DNA of 64,000 bases. Origin: Pterobdella sp. o SKG-2022. Lineage: Eukaryota > Annelida > Clitellata > Hirudinida > Piscicolidae. A model generated the notes under the pieces. That model did no database searches. It was given only the letters and a program-made list of their open reading frames with translations, and was not told where the DNA came from. Position 1 is the first letter of the stretch; every line of letters begins with the position of its first letter. The stretch lies in the NCBI GenBank assembly GCA_964035795.1, contig OZ038322.1:17159447-17223446 (forward strand), read 5' to 3'. Of this stretch, positions 25,201 to 37,633 are shown in pieces. Made by a program: the position numbers and the translations under genes.

Positions 25201-28200
25201 TAAGTTTTTTCTACTTATAGCGATAAACTTGGTGAAGTTGAAAAATTTTTTTTAAACAACCAGGTCACAACGACTTAAAATTTGATGGCACGTCCAATGA
25301 AATATGGGAAATCGAGTATAAACGTATTACGCCAAATCCGTCAGTTATATTCATTATTAGAATTCTAAATTTGGTTAAAAAGAATTTTTTATCTAAACTC
25401 CAAGCAAAAATAATTTTTAGTAACTTATAACGATCCCTATTTAGGATGATTTATTCACCTGTAAAGACAGATCAAAGTAACCATAACTACGAATTTTACC
25501 AGTAAAATTCAAATTATGAAGATTTATAAGAACACGTAGACAAAATTTTTTATTTAGCTAAAATTTTCAACAAGTAAAACCTCGTCAAAATTCATAAGCA
25601 AAAAAATTTTAGCTAAATAAAAAATTTATTTCTACGGGTTCTTATAAATCCTCATAATTTTAAGTTTACTGGTAAAATTCAAGTTTAAAAAAGAACATAC
25701 GATGTCTTTAAAAAACAATAACTACGATAACACTTCCAGGTAATGATCTGGTTGTATGTTATAATTTAAACCATAAATTTGCTGATACGTTTCAAGATAA
25801 AGACTACCATACATGGCAACATAAAAGAAAGACATACTTAGTTTTTTGGTGTGTTCAGGCTTCAAGATGCTGCCCCGTTGCAGACGTTCAAGTAACATTT
25901 GGGAACTCAGCTTTCTCACCAGGTACACCACTACGCAGTAGTGCTGTGGTGTTGTTAGTGGTGATTGAACCTTTAAGCAGGCCAATGTTCTTTGTATAAT
26001 GTTCTATATAATATTATACAAGTCAATAATAATATTATTATTATTAATTAAGAGAAAAATAATATAAATAATAATGCCTAATATGTAATAAAGTTCGCAA
26101 AACTGATAAATGTGACCTTTGAAATGGTTTTAAATGTTAGTTCGCATATGGTCAAAAAGCGGCTACGATGTTCAAATAAGAGAAAAAGATGCTTCTTTTA
26201 AATGATAAGGATTGATTCATCTGACTAGAGTCAGCGTCTATACAAGCGAGATAAATATTAAGATTGTTTATTAAATTCGGCTTAGTAGAAATTTAAAAAT
26301 AGCTAAAAAACATGAAATAGATGTTAAATTATTTTCCATAGAATGATCGAAAATATTAGTTATTTTAAAAGAAGTGAATGATTGATTCGAGAGAAGTGAG
26401 AAACGTAAAATACGCATGAGTTATAGATAGAATTCCCATCAACTCAAAAAAAAACCAGCTAAATATAATGCAATTTTATGAAAAAAAAAAGTTGAAAAAA
26501 ACAATAAAATAAACAGATAAGAGGTCTAAAACAAGAATAGAAAGCTTCTGGCTGTAATAAATATAGAAACAATTAATCTGCACACAAAACCCTCTAACAT
26601 ACTACAGGCATTAAAGTTAATGAAACGAATCAAAGCTCAATCACCTTGTTATCTTCAACAGTCCACGCAATGTTGAGGTTGTTGCTGATGTTGTTGGAGA
26701 ATCGGCATAGTTGTGTGATGTCCACAGGTCGGGATGGTCTGCGAGGGGAAGCTCCAGGCTTGTTGGTTGGAATCAGGTTCTAGGATGGTTGCATCAGTTA
26801 TATATATCATCTATACATTATGCTAGTTTGTAGAATGTGATAAAAATAATTTAAAAAATGCCGATTATTGTAGCGTCAAAAAGATCAATTGTGGCTCAAG
26901 TTATTGAAACATCAATGAAAAGGCATGCACCTTATACAAATTCTCAAGTCTCTCATAAACTCAATTGACAACCAATAGTATATAAAACCACCAAATGAGT
27001 AAATCAATCACTATCAATATATGATGAATAAATATTGATTCACAATATATAGACTTCAAAATCTGATAAAAGAGCAATGGATTGGTGTATTGGTCATTTG
27101 ATGAAGCGGTCATGAAGATGTATACTGGATAAAATGAGATGGACTTTGAAGCATCATGACCATTTTAAAAATCTATTGTTAGATAGAGATAAATATAAAG
27201 TAGATACCTATAAAGAAAACTGAAATTTTATAGCTTTAAGCATTTACCTTAATATTGTATTTAAACTCATACTAAGCGCTTACATGAAATATTTTTTTTC
27301 ACCAATAAAGTAATAAAAAAAACTTAGATATACCGTAAATATTTTTATTCTAAAATATTTATAAAAACTCTTGATTGATTTTTATAATAAACTAAGGATA
27401 TATTAAATCAACCAAGCTACTCCCTGCTCACAAATTTTTAACCTTTGATTTTTGAAGTCAAGTCTTAATCATAAACATTTTTATCTAATATCTTGAAAAT
27501 ATTATAAACAGTCAATGGAAAAAATATAAATCGCATTAATTTATAAACACTAGTTTATTAATAGCTCATGTTATATTGGCACTAGATAAAAACAATTACT
27601 TCATCATGAGTAATCATAAAAATTTCATATATTTTGTAAGTGAATTTAAAAAATAAAGAATGAGACTATTATTTAACCAAAACAATAAAGAATTAAAACA
27701 GAACTTAGCAGAAATGAATGTTCTTAAAGCTCAGTGCATTTAACCTTTTTTATATAGAGCCAATCATGACAACATACAACATCAAATAAACATCCTTAAC
27801 AGCATAACTCATCATAAATACATTTATTGTTTGAACAACGATAACATAAAAGTAACAATTACAAGGAATAATATAAATACTATTTAAAAAACGTATTTTT
27901 GCTATAGTTTTCCATTCATAACACTTCAAGATGAGGCAGTTTAGATATATTTACGCCATAAAATAGACCAAATGACAAAACACTCACGGGTAACTGAGCT
28001 ACTACGCCATTGACTTTAGCACATATGGTGTTAGGAAAACAGTCAGGCTGTCGAGTTGAGACGTCTAGCACACAAAACCTCATTTGAATCTGTACCCTGA
28101 AGTCCACACGGTTTGTGTTTGGATTCACCTCTCTGTATGTGTGATTGAGTGTGTGTATGAGAATGGTGAGATCGACTTTATCTTGATGGTTGGTAAAATT

Positions 28201-31200
28201 CAAGTGGGAGAGCATTAAACTAATTATCTAAAGTTACTGGGTTTGAAATTAACACCTGTTCTTTAGTGCGATTTTGCTACTAGTTTAATTTGTAACCCCC
28301 TGGGTAAAATAAGCTTGAGACGCTAAATGAAGAAATTATTTTGCGCATCAAAATTTCATGCTGCTTATTAAAAAACTTTGTGCTTAAATCTAATTTTTTG
28401 AACCTTTTTGCTATGATCAAAATATTAATATTTAAGTCATCTCTTTAATTTTATTACCTGAACCACTATTCATAGAATACTTAATATGATTTTAATAGTG
28501 TGAACATGAAGACTTTCAGATCAATTATTCAATCGATTAATAATAAGAGAAATATTATCAAGTTTGCGTTTAAGAAATTGACCCGTCAAACACCAATATA
28601 TACATAATTAAATTTACATTTGTCAAAACTCAAGTATTAGATTGTGATTAATATGCTTAAACTGAAAATCTTTGAAACCTATTATTGGAGATTTGTTTTA
28701 AGTGCTCCTCGGAAAAACAAAAACTGATCTTCATTTCTTGTTGTCTTGATGCATTCTTTGGAACTGCATATGATCAAAGTCAAATTAAAGCAAACACTTT
28801 GTAATATATTAATTCAAAAAAAAAAATCAAAAACCAAAATGTGTCAAACTGTGTCTCTAAAATCCAATAAAAATATTTCGTATTTTTAAAAATATTGACA
28901 TTAAATAGCTAAATTAATTATATCAAAATCTACTAAGTAAAATATCACTGAAATAGACATTTTAATTTTTTTTTCTTTCATTGAACAAATGAGTTAGAAA
29001 AAAATAAAAATATCAAAATAAAAGCCCAAAAATTAACATACTGAGAGAGACTGGTCTCACAAGCTCTGCCAGGATGTCATAGAAGGGCAAATGTTTGAAG
29101 CGAACTTCAGGGTAAGGTGATGGGTTGCTGGGTGTGACTGTTCCATTGTGTTGATTCAGTAACTCACTCAAACCTTTGTGCACTGAGTTTATGTTCCTGC
29201 CTGGAAAAACAGCATTTACAATAAAATTACGGATACGATTATTGTGGCATAAGCTTCAGAAGTTTCTAGGCCACAATTTTTGATTATACCAATGCAGTAT
29301 ATATTTCTATTTTTTAATTTTATTATCTATATTAAATTATACTGCAATATATATCCTAGTAACTGGGGTAGAGAGTAAATCATTTTTCTAATATAAACTT
29401 CCTATATTGAAAGATATTTTTGATTGATTTTTTAAACGTAACTTAAGGACAATATAGAATTATTGAAGATTTAGACAGATTAATGTATAATTCATAAATA
29501 TTCAATAAACTTTAATTAAGGGCATGACCTTATTATTAAAATATAAAAAAAAAACATAAATTATAAGATTAAAAAATTATTTATAAATTATATTTAAAAA
29601 AATTCAATATAAGTGCATGGAGGCTTGATATAGAAATACTACTGACTACTACTGTTCAGTTTAAATGCTATAACTTTTTTAAACTTCAGTGCCAAATAAT
29701 CTGTATTTTCCAAGCCATGATTATATTGACTATAATATTTTGCTGTTTGCATATATACGATATTTATATCCTTTTAAAAGATTTATATCTCTCATAAGAT
29801 TCTAGCCATAAATCCTTTAAACTACAGATAAAAATGAATGAATTCTATTAACTTAATTATAGCTTCATACTAGTATATTTATAATTGAACCATAATCACA
29901 GCCAGTCCCACATGCAGACATAAAAACTTGATATTAAATACATATAAAATCCAGTTTACATTTGTTGGCTTTAAATTAGTTTTTTTTTTCAGAACTTGAA
30001 GAAGTGAAATGAGGTGTTAAAATTGCCACAGCATCTGTCCTATGTATTATGTTATGTATATGACTTTTCGGACAAAAAAAAACCAAATTCCTAGAACTTT
30101 GTTGAATTTGTGCAGGTGGTATAATAAAAATTCAAACATGGAGAACAGAAATATTGGAAATACAAAGTTTAAATCTGTTATAAATATTTAAAAAATCGCA
30201 ATTTATTTGAATTTTTAATACTTCTATGAAATTTACGTTAAAATCGCTAGACAGTTTAAATCATATCATAAAACAACCATTTTTGTATGGAAAAAGGTAG
30301 TATTAATGCATTTTTGACTGATAAAGACTACCATGAAAACAGATCTCATTTTTTAAATAATAATAGCCATTCATTCTTCATTCCAATTTTTTAGTTTCCA
30401 AGTAGCTAAAATAAGCAGTAATGAACTATTTGTTTCTCTAATCAACAAAAAGATATGTTTTTGAGTAACAGAAGAATGGCCAATAGGTAAAAAAATAAGA
30501 TTTTTTATAAAATTATCAACCAAAATTAATGTTTAGCATGAAAATTATCAGAGTTTGTGATCAACCATTCCTTATTTTGAGTAATATTTTCACAGCCATC
30601 AATTAGAATCAACCACTGAATCAATTGACATAAATAATGCTCAAACTTACATTGAAATTAGTGCTTAAAAAAATGACTAACAATATTGATAGGAATTTAA
30701 GTCATCTAAAACAAACACTTACTATAACTGATAAAATAAATTAATATCAATCTCCATAATCCTTAATCAATCAATCAAATCCTTTTTATAGCCCGTTTTC
30801 CTTTACCAAAGATTGGGCTTGAAAAAACTAATAAAAGATGTTAATAACTCATTTTGAAATTTATATAAAAAATAGCAATTTATAAAAAATAGCTATTCAG
30901 CATGAAATAAAAAACTAAAAATAACATTTTTGAAAATTCTTAAAAAAACAAAATACTAATATTATTTGAAAAAACTTCATTATGACATCAAGATCATTCA
31001 GATAATATTCAACAAAAAACATAAGCATACTTTGCATAGAAGGCATGCCACAAGATTGATTGACAGCTGAGACTCCCATGTTGTTACTGCCATGGTGGTT
31101 CGAGGGAAGTGGCGATGGAATGGGTGGCACTGATCCTCTTGTGACAAATCTGATAAGTTATTAGGAAGTGTGTCAATGTTCAAAAGTTATTTTTAACTAT

Positions 31201-31880
31201 TCATTTCTTTATATATTATTGAAAAATTTTTTATATTTTCAAATATTTAATTTTTTTATTAAAATATTCTAGGAATTAGTTAAACAGACCTCTGATAAAG
31301 TTCTTTGATTTTGTGTTGAACATGTACACTTACTCCTCGATCTAACATCGAAAGAGCTCTCTGCATCAATTCTGTTTTTCGTCCACACCGACTTTGGCTG
31401 GTCAATCCCAACAACAATTGCAACTCCGAGACCCGAAACATCAAAACCATATTCTGGAATTTTTGAAATTTTGTGCTTTATAGAGTAGTAAATGATAGTT
31501 TTTTATTGATTTTATAAATTTTTTTAGCTACTTGACATTAATAACAACTTTTTTCTCGATAATGTGTAATCGAGTTTAGTAATAGGTTTCATGTTATTAT
31601 GGTTTATTTTGTAAAAATGAATTTGTAGATAAACGTTCTTTTTTTTTACAATGTTGATATCTTAATAAAAATTAAATTTCTAAGTAAATTTCAAACAAAA
31701 TTAAATCATTTCAGAGTAATTAGTTAAATAAATGGATATTCAGTGATCAAATATTTTACTCAGATACTATCAACTAACACCCTAAACTAATCAATTTTTG
31801 AAAAATTAAATTCTAATTATGGATAGTTTGTTCAAGCATTTTGAAAATATCATTACCTTTAACTCATTTTTATCCGCCAT
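22214..31880 (-). CDS. PIAS: PIAS-type E3 SUMO-protein ligase, about 767 aa
   Basis: Twelve exons: 31880-31857, 31453-31290, 31149-31031, 29200-29042, 28181-27988 (5' edge uncertain), 26779-26645, 25943-25838, 24674-24622, 23923-23763, 23698-23562, 23418-22464 and 22310-22214 (TGA). Domain order is that of PIAS. SAP domain, residues about 1-50 (MADKNELK, then [11 protein letters not shown] and [11 protein letters not shown]). PINIT domain, about 120-265 ([27 protein letters not shown]). SP-RING, about 325-372 ([14 protein letters not shown] and WFCPVCD carry the Cys/His ligands). A SUMO-interacting motif, [11 protein letters not shown], lies near residue 438. A long Pro/Ser-rich tail follows. 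The protein transfers SUMO from UBC9 to nuclear targets such as transcription factors. The last exon adds an Ala run and a Ser/His-rich end. Confidence 0.95.
24830..24895 (-). mobile_element. LINE 3'-end remnant in a PIAS intron
   Basis: On the plus strand, an ATTATTATTAATTCATT stretch followed by GGCGCACAGCTTGCAAACTAG repeats the start of the minus-strand LINE copy at 47480 (GCGCGCAGTTTGCAAGCTAG). It is therefore the extreme 3' end, with its TAA-type tail, of the same LINE family, inserted on the minus strand. Confidence 0.65.
25491..25680. repeat. Fold-back element with 78-bp arms in a PIAS intron
   Basis: The left arm 25491-25568 and right arm 25601-25680 are inverted copies that match at most positions. 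Shared blocks are GAATTTTACCAGTAAA, GATTTATAAGAAC and TTTATTTAGCTAAAATTTT. The loop is about 32 bp. The outermost 20 bases of each arm are themselves nearly palindromic. It resembles a MITE or fold-back transposon. No open frame inside. Confidence 0.85.
30764..30812 (+). repeat. Dispersed repeat, copy 1
   Basis: ATCAATCAATC, then CCTTTTTATAGCCCGTTTTC and TTTAC, is found here in a PIAS intron and in reverse orientation at 55822-55873 with only a few differences. No coding potential; likely a short non-autonomous element. Confidence 0.6.
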
Positions 31881-33063
31881 GTTGTTTACAATCAAAGAAT
31901 TTAAGAAACAAAGGCAACTAGACGAAAAATAAACTACGAATTATGCTTGCCTGTCAGTGAATTTTTTTTTAATTTTTGAAGCAAAAAAATTTCAAAAAAG
32001 TTTATTTATTATAAAATCAAAAAACCAATTAGGTGTATTAAACTGAAACTTTAAACCACGGCGAATATATAACCTAAAAACTGCCTCTTACGTGAAAAAG
32101 GTCACCAGTGAATTTATGACAATGTGGATTATGATTACAATGTTGCATACAACTTTATCATAAGTGAAAGGCTCATTTCTAGACATGAATTGTTAATGTG
32201 AATGCAAAATCTTAGTAGCTTTTAATGTAACTATGTACTTAACCAGCGGCTATCAGTTATCGTTTGAACGAAAGTTCATTAATTAGAATATGGTATATGA
32301 AAATTACATGCAAAAAATAAAGATGGAGCATTAAAAATAATATGATTTTGTTAAGTAATTAGACGCTTTAAAAAAGAATCAAGCTGCTTGACCTGAATAC
32401 TTTCGATATTTTGGTCAACAGATTAAAGTGAAAAAAAGCTTAAGAGTTTCAAAGTTCATAAAATTGAAAATAAAACATGTGTTAAGCAATAATTAAAGAA
32501 TAATATGTTTTAATGTCTCTCGAGCCAAAAAGATTTCAAATTAATATAACCAAGCTATTTAAAAAATTTTAGTTGTTAAACAATAATGTTAGATTAAATG
32601 TCACACTCTAAGCGAAACCGGCTGAAAAGTGCTAAAAATCAGGTTTCACATGAAGAGGACATTACCAAGGTTTACGGTTATAACCGACAGAAGTGCAAAA
32701 CGGGCACGGTAATGCAATTCGATATTTTGGATTAAGTCGTAATTAGAATTAGTACACTCGTAGCAATGTTGAATAAATACTTAATACTATATTCTAGAAG
32801 GGCATGTCAACCCTGCTTTGAAAGTAGCAAAAAAAAAATGGCTAAGAATAATTTTTGACAAATCAAGTAAAATGGTAACGGCTTTTAAATACTTTGAAAG
32901 CAGCAGCCTAGAACCATATTAATTAGAATTTGATTGTTATACAAAATAACTTCTAATTATGGAAGAAAGTTCATACACAAAAAATTTGATGAGCCCCAAC
33001 TATAAGTCCCAAGGAACATCCCTTCAAATGACCACAATGACGCCCCAGTTAACATAAGACACC
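31881..33063. other. Intergenic, PIAS 5' side to PRL 3' side
   Basis: AT-rich; should hold the PIAS promoter and the PRL 3' UTR. The first PIAS coding exon has only eight codons, so more 5' UTR exons may lie here. No other gene seen. Confidence 0.5.
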
Positions 33064-34366
33064 TCACATCACCAGACATGCGTTTTTGTTCTTGAATCTG
33101 CCTTTAGGCTTGTACTTCTCCAAGAAAGTTAACTGCTTTGCATTTATTGCTCCTCTTCTTTTTCTGAGGTAGTATTTAATATGAAATTTAATATCTACAA
33201 TGAATGCAATGAAATAGATCAGGAATAAAAATGTGTTCTCAAAACTCTACTTTCTAATAAGTTCCACAGCATCTTCATAATTCATGCCCAACTCTATCAT
33301 TGCTATTGCAACCATTACAGGCGCCCTAAGAAATTTTAGTTATTTAAAAACTTAATTTCAGAAATAAATGTCAAAGCAAACTGTAAAAAAAGTTTAATAT
33401 TGAACATAAAAACACTTGATAAAAGTTTATTAAATTTCTGCAAGTTTTATCTAGTGATCACTTGATATGGTGAGTTCAACCTTTGCGAAATTTAATAGAA
33501 TTTTTTCATGTTGTATATTTAAGTTAGGCTAGAAAATTAGAATAAAAACTAGTTTAATCTTGAACAAGCACAAAATCAATGGTAATAATGGTCACACAGT
33601 CATTTACCTGCCCAGACCAGCAACACAATGCACTGCAACACATGAGTCAGGGTCTTTACCTCTCTCCTTCACCAACTCAAAAAAGTTCTCAACCACTTCA
33701 GAGGGAGGACCTGTGCCGTCATCAAAAGGCAGATCCTGTTTTTTGGTTTATTGTTACTAGGAATCATACTTATGTATTACATTCTAATTAATAAAGGCAA
33801 TACTTATCATGCCATATTTTTACTAATCTAACCCTACAAATGTGTGCTATCCAATAAATAAAAAATAACTAAACATAATGTGAATCACAAAAACACAAAT
33901 TGAATATAATGACATTCTATTATATAAGTAAAACCTTATGACCAAGTATCCTATACACCCTGAATTTAGAAACTTTTGTGGTACCAATAAAATTTGTGGG
34001 AATAAGCATGCTTCTTACAGTGACATGAATTCCATTTTTCTTCAGTTTATCAGTACTGTAGGATGCCTCACAAACTCTTACCAACTCTTTCACTTTGTAA
34101 CTTAGTAACTCCTGAAATAGTTATTATTAGAAATAGTACTTAATTGTAATCATTTTGTTTTTTAGATATCATTAAAAATGTATTTAAAAATTATAACTAA
34201 AAAATTTCATTCATGATTTCTTATATATTTTATTATGACTTAGATATCTTTATAAGCAACTAACATCAACATATTTGTCCATGTATAGGTCAGTGGGACG
34301 ATCAGTAATAAGGAATCGAAAGCCCTTATAATAAATTTCAGCAGGTTCTGGTTTCCTCACTGTCAT
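33064..34366 (-). CDS. PTP4A: PRL-type protein tyrosine phosphatase (PTP4A), 165 aa
   Basis: Five coding exons in phase: 34366-34265, 34111-34019, 33735-33608, 33325-33251 and 33163-33064 (TGA). The product follows PRL-1/2/3 throughout. Landmarks are RFLITDRPTDLYMDKYV, VRVCEASYSTDKLKKNGI, the general-acid loop LPFDDGTGPPSEVVENFF, and the catalytic P-loop HCVAGLGR, with the PRL hallmark Ala after the Arg. The basic stretch RFKNKN comes before the C-terminal CaaX box CLVM, so the protein should be prenylated and membrane bound. Family knowledge: PRLs bind CNNM magnesium transporters and have weak phosphatase activity. All key residues are present; length is slightly under the human 173 aa. The P-loop is split by an intron after Gly, as exon 3 ends in the Arg codon. 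Confidence 0.96.
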
Positions 34367-34954
34367 CTTAAATCTCTTAATTTATTTTCAAATTTGCTCA
34401 CTTTGCTTTTATATATTGCTTAAAAGTATTTTGTGTTTAATTTATTATTATGATTGTCATAGACTTTGAATTATTTTCTACTTTTTAAAAATCGATTAAA
34501 ATTAACAATGTATCGTTGTGAAAAAATTGAAATTGGATGTTAAGTGGGATAAACTTTAAGTGAATTTTTGGCTTCACTGTAGTTGCATAAAAATATGGAA
34601 AGCTAAGATGAATAATTTAAAATTATTTCAAATTGCTTGAAAAGCTCTTTGGTGTGGATGGATTTAATTTCCTAATGACGTTGGTGGATATTCTGAATCA
34701 AAAAAATAAATGTCATTCAAGGCTTAAATGGCTGATACTCCAAGATATTTAAAATATTTATCTTTTACAGCTGGAAAGCTATGAAAAATCTGTCAAAATA
34801 AATTTAAAACCAATTTATATTAACTTTTAAACTATTATATTTTTTCAATTATCAAAATATCCCGAGAACTCACGTTATCATATGGAAAATAAAAAACACT
34901 CAAACGAAATAAATTTATAAAAACCTATCCACCAAGAATATAATTTATATTTAC

Positions 34955-35032
34955 TTATCAATGTTGAGCGTGGCAGAATTGGAAACCGCAAGCAACGACC
35001 TCCATCAACATTCGGTGATTAATCCAGTCAAA
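34955..35032 (-). promoter_or_regulatory. Candidate PRL 5' UTR exon with a 17-codon uORF
   Basis: On the minus strand an acceptor (TTGTAG) precedes 35032 and a good donor (GTAAAT) follows about 34955. Inside, an ATG at 35011 opens a 17-codon frame that stops at 34958. A second strong acceptor (TTGATTCAG) precedes 34692, giving a possible exon that runs into the PRL start codon at 34366. Vertebrate PRL mRNAs carry a magnesium-responsive uORF; equivalence here is inference. Confidence 0.35.
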
Positions 35033-36112
35033 CTACAATAAACAAAAATCTTTTCTACAAACAAAAGCCAATGGAAAAAATAATTACTTGTAACTAAAAA
35101 AATTCATTTATTATGAAAAACTTTGTGTATTTTGAAAACTATAAACAACGCAGATAAATAGTATAAAATGTCCGAACGTTAGCTAAAATAGGGAACGGCT
35201 GAACTATGCCTAAAAATTGAAATAAAAAACCAATAAAGAAGTAGCAAAATAAAATACCTCGTAAGAATTTTTCATTGAATTAGTATTTTACACTAGAAGT
35301 GAATTTTCACTGAGCAACAAACAAAAAGAAATATATAAGGAAGTTCACTCTAAAAAACAAGCGACAAATGACATGCGCGTCTTTTATTAAAGAGAGATGA
35401 ACTGTCTATTTTTAAATTTAGAGCATTTTATGATAGAACATTTATTGTATTTTATTTTTAGTTTTCAAAAACTTTTGATAAATAATTTTAATAGTGAAAC
35501 CATTTTTTTTTTCAAGTTAAACTGGCATTATATAACTGGTTTTTAGATTATGGAACCTGACTATTTTTTGAAAATGTACTTTCCAATAATTATTGTAAAG
35601 CTTTTTTTAATTTTATGAAAATCATTTTTTTTATAAAACTTTAAACTATATTATGTTGATTTTTGCTAGAAAAAAATTTGTCGGTAGAGCGAATTAAATA
35701 CTTTTGTAAAAAAAAAACTCGAAAAAAAAATTTTCAGTTTGTTTTTTTTATCTTATCTCAAGCTTGGCTTTTGAAGAAAACAAAAATTCTACACGTTATA
35801 CATACTATAATAGTTACAGACATGCCCCAAAAAATTTTGACATAAAACATAAGTGAATTATTAGCCTAAAGTTTTACAAATTAAGAAATCAAAAACAAAT
35901 TTTCATATATCTTTCCATTAAAATATTTAGCTTTTTAATAAACATTAGACCATATACCTTAGCTGTTTCTGATAATTATTTTAAAGAAAATACATGCATA
36001 GACTGATTTTTTTCCATTTCAAAAATGCTTATTTTTGAATTGAAATGATACACTTGGTAATGTAAATTTACTTTGATAACCTCTATAATAATAAGAAACG
36101 TTTGGAACATAC

Positions 36113-36227
36113 CTTTTTTACTAATCCATTTTTTTATTGTTTTTTTAGCAACTGTAACTGAAGTTGAACTCCTACCCGGTACAATGAAGTTATGACACCA
36201 CTTGTAGCCGCTTTTGGCACCCTCCAT
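36113..36227 (-). CDS. Possible orphan coding exon of unknown gene
   Basis: A minus-strand ATG (36227) opens 38 codons that end at a strong donor (AAAAAAG then GTATGT, after 36113). The peptide MEGAKSGYKWCHNFIVPGR, followed by a Ser/Thr-Val stretch and a Lys-rich end (KKTIKKWISKK), is not low-complexity and the segment is GC-richer than its surroundings. I recognise no family and find no partner exon. It directly abuts a LINE fragment, so it could be a retrotransposon-carried piece, an alternative first exon for PRL, or chance. Confidence 0.25.
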
Positions 36228-36245
36228 TCTAATATCCCAACTGAA

Positions 36246-36650
36246 GTTTTGAATAGACATTTCAATATTTCTGAGCTCGCTCTTTGTTGCTTTTTTCCTT
36301 CTTCTCTCAACGTTCTGTTTTGTTAAAATAGACAATTTTCTTTTTCTCTTACATCACTTAACTCAGGCGTGCCGCAGAACTCCGTTTTAGGGTCAATTCT
36401 TTTCTATCTATATACATCACCTATCTGTAACATTATTGAAAGACACGACTGCTTTCTCATTAGTTTGCTAATGACATTATTCTTTTCACAGAAATTTCTT
36501 TCCCAGATCCTAACCCCACTTTCCTTAAACTATCTAGTTGTCTCGCCGCTTTAAACTCTTGGTTTACTCACAGTCAACTGAACTAAACCCTATTGAAAGC
36601 GAGGGGATGTTTGTTGGCAGCTCTTCTCTTTTAGCAAATAAAATTTCTTC
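36246..36650 (+). mobile_element. Degraded LINE fragment (RT region)
   Basis: Nucleotide-level copy of part of the LINE at 41765. TTGAATAGACATTTCAATAT, CTCTCAACGTTCT, CTCAGGCGTGCCGCAG and TGTTTGTTGGCAGCTCTT match in order. Internal deletions, substitutions and stop codons show that it is dead. Another short repeat follows at about 36735-36790. Confidence 0.8.
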
Positions 36651-37633
36651 AAATCAAACACTCATTAATTGAATAATACAAAGCTTTTCGAGTCGAACTC
36701 ACGTTGTCAACGTACATACTTGTTAATTTGGAATTTTTACGTAACGCTTCGTAGTATTCAGTTAATAAGTGCTTGATTTTAATTGTTTTCGTATTAAGTT
36801 AATTAAATTTTTCAGTAACGTGAAATGATATTTGGACTAATGAAGTATAAGTTTGAACTGTATCTGTTGCATACCTTTGTAGTATGGTTGAAGTTTTACC
36901 GATGAAAATTGCAGTATAGTTGTATTGGATTCATACGGTTACACCTTTTATGTGTTTCCAAACTACATGGTGTATTTGAAAATTTTTTGCCAAGTTTTAG
37001 GAATTATAAACGAAAAGTTCTTTGACAAGCATTTTCTTCAGGGAAGCGTATTCAACTTTTGTGACCTTTGTCTATGTTTTTTTCAAGCCACATTTTTGAA
37101 GCAAAATTCAATGAAATATTCCAGAGAAATACAATATGTTCGAAAAGAAGGGAGATTTGTAAACCGTACGATATTAGCCTATAACAAATTAACAATCACA
37201 GTAAGCCAGAATTTTTGTAAAAATGAATTTTGAGTGTTAAGTATAATTTGAGTTAATTTTACAACAAAATTCACTTATTTGAATAATATATTTAAATCCT
37301 AAAACATTTTTTGACATCCTTTCTGATCAATAACGCACTGATCATTGACCTATGACTCTTCTCACATTTCTTGGCATCCTTCAACACATCAATTTTGGCT
37401 CGTAGATGATATACAATTGAAACAATATGTATAGCAGTTTGAGTAGAGCTAAAGAAACTTCTTATTTTATTTTTTCATTGTCTTGGTGTCTATATAGTAG
37501 TGGTGTTAGCGAGAGTAAACAGTCTTGTTGAACCGTATCCATTGCTCAATAGTAGTTACTGTTAGGAAAAATTTGAATTTTGACACGGAATTTAACTTGG
37601 TAAGACGTCAAAAACATATAATAGAACTTTCAT
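36651..37633. other. Gap before the coiled-coil gene
   Basis: Holds the short repeat at about 36735-36790 and a plus-strand open frame at 36925-37233. That frame ends near a good donor (ACA then GTAAGC), so part of it could be a 5' exon of the coiled-coil gene, but no phase-compatible junction to 37634 was found. Confidence 0.35.

Noticed and set aside
29042..29055. Alternative PIAS exon-4 donor giving RP joined to a longer exon 5 from about 28229
   Set aside because: It needs a weak donor (GTCTCT), whereas the GTATGT donor at 29042 joins in phase to an acceptor before 28181; kept only as an uncertainty on the exon-5 edge.
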